From Bacteroidota bacterium (GTDB lineage Bacteria > Bacteroidota > Bacteroidia > Chitinophagales > Chitinophagaceae), in NCBI GenBank assembly GCA_947462495.1, contig CANHOY010000011.1, forward strand, positions 1 through 18,993: a stretch of 18,993 nt of DNA. The letters are read 5' to 3'. Position numbers and translations under genes: made by a program. This document shows, in pieces, positions 16,132 to 18,993 of the stretch (its first letter is position 1; every line of letters begins with the position of its first letter). Below the pieces are notes generated by a model. The model was not told the origin of the DNA and made no database searches. It worked only from the letters and a program-made list of their open reading frames with translations.

Positions 16132-16902
16132 ATGCGTGTAGTAAGTTATAATTTAAACGGAATTCGGGCTGCTATTAAAAAGGGTTTAATTGATTGGTTA
16201 ATTGAAAATCCCATAGACGTTTTTTGTGTTCAAGAAACCAAAGCAGCAGAATCAGATATTGATATAAACTTGTTTACTTCATTAGGTTATCATGTTGCTT
16301 GGTATGCTGCGCAAAAAAAAGGGTATAGCGGTGTAGCTATTTTTAGTAAAACGAAACCTGATCTAATCGTTTATGGTAATGGCTATCCAATGAGTGATGC
16401 AGAAGGACGAGTCGTTAGAATAGATGTTGGCGATTTGACTATTGTAAATGCCTATTTCCCATCTGGTACCAGCGGAGAAGAAAGACAAACCTATAAATAT
16501 CAATGGCTAAATGAATTTGATACCTATCTGCAAAAATTAAAAAAGACGCGAACTAATATCATTGTTGCCGGAGATTACAATATTGCACATCAAGCCATAG
16601 ATATTCATGATCCTAAAGGCAATAAAAAATCCTCTGGATTTTTACCAGAAGAAAGAGCATGGATGGACCAATTTTTACGCAAAGGTTGGATAGACAGCTT
16701 TAGACAATTAAATCCGGAAACCACTGGAGCCTATTCCTGGTGGAGTCAAAGGTTCCCTTCGGTAAGATTGCAAAATAAAGGTTGGAGGATTGATTACTTA
16801 TGTGCCACCGAGGCCTTATTACCAGCCATTCAAATGGCTTCGATACTGCCTTTGGTAAAACACAGTGATCACTGCCCCATCGTATTAGAATTAAAAAAAT
16901 AA
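16132..16902 (+). CDS. xth: Exodeoxyribonuclease III (AP endonuclease, XthA/ExoA type)
   Basis: 256 aa from the ATG at 16132 (MRVVSYNLNGIRAA). The frame is open back to 16084, but those 16 residues overlap the preceding gene and lie before the conserved first strand. The exonuclease-endonuclease-phosphatase fold has all expected active-site residues: N7 (SYNLNGIRA), E35 (VQETKA), Y108 (NAYFPSG), D148 and N150 (AGDYNIAH), D221 (WRIDYL) and D246-H247 (HSDHCPI). The Y-x-W-W-S and W-R-I-D-Y motifs are those of ExoIII. It removes 3' blocking groups and nicks DNA 5' of abasic sites in base-excision repair, with 3'-5' exonuclease activity. The gene follows the unrecognised secreted protein by 13 bases and precedes the DUF4286 gene by 3 bases, so it sits inside a tight run. 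Confidence 0.95.
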   Translation: MRVVSYNLNGIRAAIKKGLIDWLIENPIDVFCVQETKAAESDIDINLFTSLGYHVAWYAAQKKGYSGVAIFSKTKPDLIVYGNGYPMSDAEGRVVRIDVGDLTIVNAYFPSGTSGEERQTYKYQWLNEFDTYLQKLKKTRTNIIVAGDYNIAHQAIDIHDPKGNKKSSGFLPEERAWMDQFLRKGWIDSFRQLNPETTGAYSWWSQRFPSVRLQNKGWRIDYLCATEALLPAIQMASILPLVKHSDHCPIVLELKK

Positions 16903-16905
16903 AAT

Positions 16906-17208
16906 ATGCAGGTATACAATATAAGCTTCCAAATAAAAGAAGCATTTGAATTGCCTTGGAAAGAGTGGATGAAGCAAACTTTTATTCCAATGATTGATGC
17001 TACTTCTTGTTTTGATGAAATTAAATGGTATCAATTAACCGTTAATCCCGATCAAGAACCTACTTATACGATGCAACTTTTTACCCCCCATCCAGACCAA
17101 TTGCAGGCCTATCTTGCACTTCATGCAAATAGGCATTTAGAGGAGGTTCAACTCCATTGGGGTGAAAAATGCTTCTATTTTTGTACCCAAATGCAAATTG
17201 TGAATTGA
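16906..17208 (+). CDS. DUF4286 family protein
   Basis: 100 aa. Pattern of the small DUF4286 family of Bacteroidota: opening beta strand MQVYNISFQIKEA, helix with WKEWMKQTFIPMIDATSCFDE, a strand with YTMQLFTPHPDQLQAYL, and a short closing strand (FYFCTQMQIVN). The fold is probably ferredoxin-like (ABM/dimeric alpha-beta barrel type). No signal peptide; cytosolic. No biochemical role is established. It starts 3 bases after the xth stop and is almost certainly co-transcribed. Family recognition comes from memory of the helix motif (WxxWMKxxHIPxxxATGCF), so a profile search would settle it. Confidence 0.75.
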   Translation: MQVYNISFQIKEAFELPWKEWMKQTFIPMIDATSCFDEIKWYQLTVNPDQEPTYTMQLFTPHPDQLQAYLALHANRHLEEVQLHWGEKCFYFCTQMQIVN

Positions 17209-17467
17209 TTGTGGATAGTTTAAAATCGGGAAAACCGCTACTGGCCTATATTACAGCCGTTTATCAATGAAAGTCAATGCCAGCAAGGGTTTCATGCTTA
17301 TTTTTATCAATACCTTAAACTAACAATATTCGCTATTTTTAATGAAATCCTTACTATTTAAGGGTTTCAAAGGAAAAATAAAAATGAATTTTAAAAAAAA
17401 ATATTTTTTCAATTGATAAAAGCTAATAAATTTGTTACATCGTTTTAAACTTATAAAAAACACATCT
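17209..17467 (+). other. Non-coding, AT-rich stretch upstream of HU with repeated motifs
   Basis: This 259-base gap holds no gene I would call. TTTATCAAT occurs at 17260-17268 and 17303-17311, with its complement ATTGATAAA at 17412-17420. AAGGGTTTCA occurs at 17285-17294 and 17360-17369; the second copy pairs with TGAAATCCTT (17343-17352) to make a 10-bp hairpin with one G:U and a 7-base loop, and the first copy could compete for the same partner. A 24-codon Lys-rich ORF (17342-17416) overlaps that hairpin. There is no obvious terminator for the DUF4286 gene here. The likeliest reading is an HU regulatory region or long leader. Confidence 0.35.
17427..17434 (+). promoter_or_regulatory. Candidate -7 box (TAAATTTG) for the HU gene
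   Basis: TAAATTTG matches TAnnTTTG exactly, 33 bases before the HU ATG at 17468. A TTG at 17413-17415 is too close (11 bases) to act as a -33 element, so the upstream half is missing or diverged. Confidence 0.35.
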
Positions 17468-17737
17468 ATGAACAAAGCAGAATTGATCGCTCACATTGCT
17501 GACAATGCAGAGATCGCAAAAACACAAGCAAATGCAGCAGTTGATGCATTTATCGAAGCAGTTACAAAAGCCTTGAAAAAAGGAGATAAAGTAACTTTAG
17601 TAGGATTTGGTACATTCTCAGTTTCTAAGCGTGCAGCTCGTATGGGCCGCAATCCACAAACTGGAGCTGCTATCAAAATCAAAGCTAAAAAAGTTGCTAA
17701 ATTTAAAGCTGGTAAAGAATTAAGCGGCAAATTGTAG
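17468..17737 (+). CDS. hup: HU family DNA-binding protein
   Basis: 89 aa from the ATG at 17468 (MNKAELIAHIAD); the frame is open upstream to 17432, but those 12 residues are not part of HU. Canonical HU: two N-terminal helices (AEIAKTQANAAVDAFIEAVTKALKKGD), the GFGTF turn (46-50), and the beta-arm with RNPQTG (61-66), whose Pro is the one that wedges into bent DNA, then AAIKIKAKKVAKFKAGKELSG. It is a nucleoid protein that binds bent or nicked DNA as a dimer. It stands alone after a 259-base gap, with an intrinsic terminator 46 bases after the stop, so it is a single-gene transcript. HU and IHF subunits cannot be told apart with certainty at this length, but the lack of IHF-specific insertions favours HU. 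Confidence 0.95.
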   Translation: MNKAELIAHIADNAEIAKTQANAAVDAFIEAVTKALKKGDKVTLVGFGTFSVSKRAARMGRNPQTGAAIKIKAKKVAKFKAGKELSGKL

Positions 17738-17782
17738 TTTTTGCTCTAAAAAACAGCTTAATACTAAGATTTTGAAATAAAA

Positions 17783-17807
17783 CCCTCGTATGTGCGAGGG
17801 TTTTTTT
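17783..17807 (+). terminator. Intrinsic terminator after the HU gene
   Basis: CCCTCG (17783-17788) pairs with CGAGGG (17795-17800) around loop tatgtg, preceded by AAAA (17779-17782) and followed by seven T residues (17801-17807). With the flanking A and T runs the stem extends to 10 bp. It lies 46 bases after the HU stop. Confidence 0.9.
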
Positions 17808-17814
17808 ATTTTTG
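17807..17814 (+). promoter_or_regulatory. Candidate -7 box (TATTTTTG) for THX, abutting the HU terminator
   Basis: TATTTTTG fits TAnnTTTG exactly and begins at the last T of the HU terminator's T-run, 33 bases before the THX ATG. No -33 TTTG is seen, because the terminator stem occupies that place. T-rich sequence makes chance likely. Confidence 0.2.
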
Positions 17815-17847
17815 CTATTCAATTACCAATTAACAAAAAATAAGAAC

Positions 17848-18033
17848 ATGGGAAGAGGAGATAAAAAAACAGCTAAAGGAAAAAGATTTTTAGGTTCTTT
17901 TGGCAAAAGCAGACCACATAAAGTGGCTAGCAAAGGTGCAAAAGCAGCAGCAGCTAAAGTAGAAAAAACTACTAAACCAGCTAAGGCTGAAAAAGCTGAA
18001 AAAGCCGAAAAAGCAACTAAAGCGAAAGCTTAA
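17848..18033 (+). CDS. 30S ribosomal protein THX with Ala/Lys-rich tail
   Basis: 61 aa from the ATG at 17848; the open frame to 17812 lies over the intergenic region and is not used. The first 26 residues (MGRGDKKTAKGKRFLGSFGK, then SRPHK) are the Thx motif, a small basic peptide that sits in a pocket of the 30S head and stabilises the ribosome. Unlike the 26-residue Thermus Thx, this one continues with a low-complexity tail (ASKGAKAAAAK...KAEKAEKAEKATKAKA). The tail's DNA shows a 9-base near-tandem repeat (GCTGAAAAA/GCCGAAAAA, about 17986-18012). Bacteroidota THX proteins often have extended basic tails. It has its own intrinsic terminator, so it is a separate transcript from HU. Confidence 0.88.
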   Translation: MGRGDKKTAKGKRFLGSFGKSRPHKVASKGAKAAAAKVEKTTKPAKAEKAEKAEKATKAKA

Positions 18034-18050
18034 TACTTTGTAATAAAGAC

Positions 18051-18073
18051 CCCCAGTGAATTGGGGTTTTTTT
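18051..18073 (+). terminator. Intrinsic terminator after THX
   Basis: CCCCA (18051-18055) pairs with TGGGG (18062-18066) around loop gtgaat, followed by seven T residues (18067-18073), 17 bases after the THX stop. Confidence 0.88.
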
Positions 18074-18128
18074 ATTACTTCTTTGAACTATTCATGGTTA
18101 CTCGAAAATTATTTAACGCATAGTATTT

Positions 18129-18332
18129 ATGAAACGAATTTCGTTTTTACTACTGTCTCAATTAATGGTCGTTAGTGTAATGGCGCAATGTTCTATTTGC
18201 ACCAAAACAGCCGCTCAAATTGGACAAGAAGCAGGAAAAGGATTTAATGCCGGTATCATTTATTTAGCGGCCATGCCGTTTGCTATTGCTGGCTATGTTG
18301 CTATTAAATGGTGGAAACAAGAAAAACAATAA
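18129..18332 (+). CDS. Small CxxC membrane protein
   Basis: 67 aa. A signal-peptide-like N-terminus (MKRISFLLLSQLMVVSVMAQ) is followed directly by CSIC (C21 to C24, a CxxC), then KTAAQIGQEAGKGFNAGIIYL and one hydrophobic helix (about residues 41-60, AAMPFAIAGYVAIKWW) with a basic end (KQEKQ). After processing it would be a ~47-residue protein with the CxxC at its N-terminus outside the inner membrane and one membrane anchor. I recognise it as resembling small conserved Bacteroidota proteins of unknown function; a thiol or metal role for the CxxC is speculation. It is free-standing: a terminator lies upstream, and the convergent MeaB gene stops 20 bases downstream with no terminator between. 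Confidence 0.7.
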   Translation: MKRISFLLLSQLMVVSVMAQCSICTKTAAQIGQEAGKGFNAGIIYLAAMPFAIAGYVAIKWWKQEKQ

Positions 18333-18352
18333 ATTTTAAATTCGAATAAGAC

Positions 18353-18993
18353 TTAATAAAATTCTTGGGCAAATTTAAAAATGTTGAAGTTGGCTTTCTT
18401 GTACTCCAATGCTAATTTATTTTTTATTTCATCTACCTCTACTTGATTCATTTTGTGTGCCAGTATCAATTGAATTACTTTATTCAAAAAAATTTCTTTT
18501 TTATTGCCCCCAATATTTAGGCTTTCCTGATGCTGCTCAATAGCCAATTGTAATTCGGGTATTCCTATTTTTTCAGTGGCAATCGTACTAATTACTTGTG
18601 GGGCAGTAGCACTTGCATTGTCTAAAATCATTTGATTTAAGTGGTTTACAAAAGTTTGGGCATTGGGGCGATCACTTTTATTCACTACAAATACATTCGC
18701 AATTTCCATCAAACCCGATTTCATCATTTGCACTTCATCACCGGCTTCAGGAACTAACACCACCACTGTTGTATCTGCCAAGGACGCTATTTCTACTTCT
18801 GATTGACCTACCCCCACCGTTTCTAAAATAATGTAATCAAAGCCAACCGATTGCATTAAAGTAGTTAAAGAAAGCATGGCACTGTTGACACCGCCAAGAT
18901 GACCCCTTGCAGCAAGCGATCTAATATATACTTGAGGATGCAAATACCAATCTTTCATACGAATGCGATCTCCTAAAATAGCTCCATGGTGAA
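18353..18993 (-). CDS. meaB: Methylmalonyl-CoA mutase-associated GTPase MeaB/ArgK (partial, N-terminus off window)
   Basis: The gene runs off the right edge. The ATG at 18958 is internal: codons upstream read HHGAILGDRIR and continue the MeaB motif GGAILGDRIRM, so the true start is beyond 18993. Visible features: HPQVYIRSLAARGHLGGVN; the G3-region strand YIILETVGVGQSEVEIASLADTT; VVVLVPEAGDEVQMMKSGLME, a strong MeaB signature; and G4 NKSD in FVVNKSD (NKxD). The Walker A loop lies in the missing part. MeaB is a G3E-family P-loop GTPase that gates cobalamin delivery to, and protects, adenosylcobalamin-dependent methylmalonyl-CoA mutase; the E. coli relative was once called ArgK/YgfD. The C-terminal segment (QLILAHKMNQVEVDEIKNKL) is the usual dimerisation helix region. 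Mutase genes are not in the window. Confidence 0.92.
   Translation of the reverse strand, partial: HHGAILGDRIRMKDWYLHPQVYIRSLAARGHLGGVNSAMLSLTTLMQSVGFDYIILETVGVGQSEVEIASLADTTVVVLVPEAGDEVQMMKSGLMEIANVFVVNKSDRPNAQTFVNHLNQMILDNASATAPQVISTIATEKIGIPELQLAIEQHQESLNIGGNKKEIFLNKVIQLILAHKMNQVEVDEIKNKLALEYKKANFNIFKFAQEFY

Noticed and set aside
17176..17183. TATTTTTG in the DUF4286 gene as a promoter for a small RNA
   Set aside because: The nearest TTG is 16 bases upstream, slightly short, and the site lies in coding sequence; no independent transcript can be shown.
17983..18016. Tandem repeats in THX as a CRISPR-like or mobile element
   Set aside because: They are short coding repeats for a Lys/Ala/Glu tail, with no spacers and no associated genes.
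1..18993. Mobile elements, defence systems, tRNA or rRNA genes
   Set aside because: I saw no transposase, integrase, toxin-antitoxin pair, restriction gene, CRISPR array or RNA gene, and the gene order reads as core chromosome.

Overview
The window looks like core chromosome of a low-GC Bacteroidota, most likely a Chitinophagaceae-type organism. The grounds are protein-level: a MetH split into two polypeptides, a C-terminally extended ribosomal protein THX, DUF4286, a Big_5 Ig-like lipoprotein, and the near absence of Shine-Dalgarno sequences. Several upstream regions carry the TAnnTTTG-type -7 box of this phylum. The family placement is inference; there is no rRNA gene in the window.

Layout. 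(1) 23-1495 (+): a secreted DigH/YddW-like (GHL10) glycosyl hydrolase, convergent with kup. (2) 1502-3472 and 3567-4040 (-): a KUP potassium transporter preceded by a small SRPBCC protein. (3) 4107-9909 (+): an apparent run of helicase-nuclease (UvrD-type motor plus Fe-S PD-(D/E)XK nuclease), Ig-like lipoprotein, recR and a YceI-like protein. (4) 9910-10121: a promoter-like pair and structured leader ahead of methionine synthase, which is encoded as two ORFs (10122-11135 and 11139-13850) separated by one in-frame TAA. (5) A 13-bp-stem bidirectional terminator, then a LOG-family gene (13900-14637, -). (6) 14742-17208 (+): an unrecognised secreted 458-aa protein, exonuclease III and a DUF4286 protein. 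(7) 17209-17467: a non-coding, AT-rich stretch with repeated motifs, then HU (17468-17737) and THX (17848-18033), each closed by a clear intrinsic terminator. (8) A small CxxC membrane protein and, running off the right edge on the minus strand, a MeaB/ArgK GTPase.

How the genes relate. Most are housekeeping: DNA repair and recombination (helicase-nuclease, RecR, ExoIII, HU), one-carbon and B12 metabolism (MetH; MeaB guards the B12 enzyme methylmalonyl-CoA mutase), K+ uptake, and envelope functions. I see no insertion sequence, prophage, CRISPR array, toxin-antitoxin pair, tRNA or rRNA, and no clear undescribed multi-gene system. The items most worth a second look are the single-stop split of metH, its leader, the perfect inverted repeat between the divergent SRPBCC and helicase genes, the repeat-bearing region upstream of HU, and the unrecognised secreted protein.
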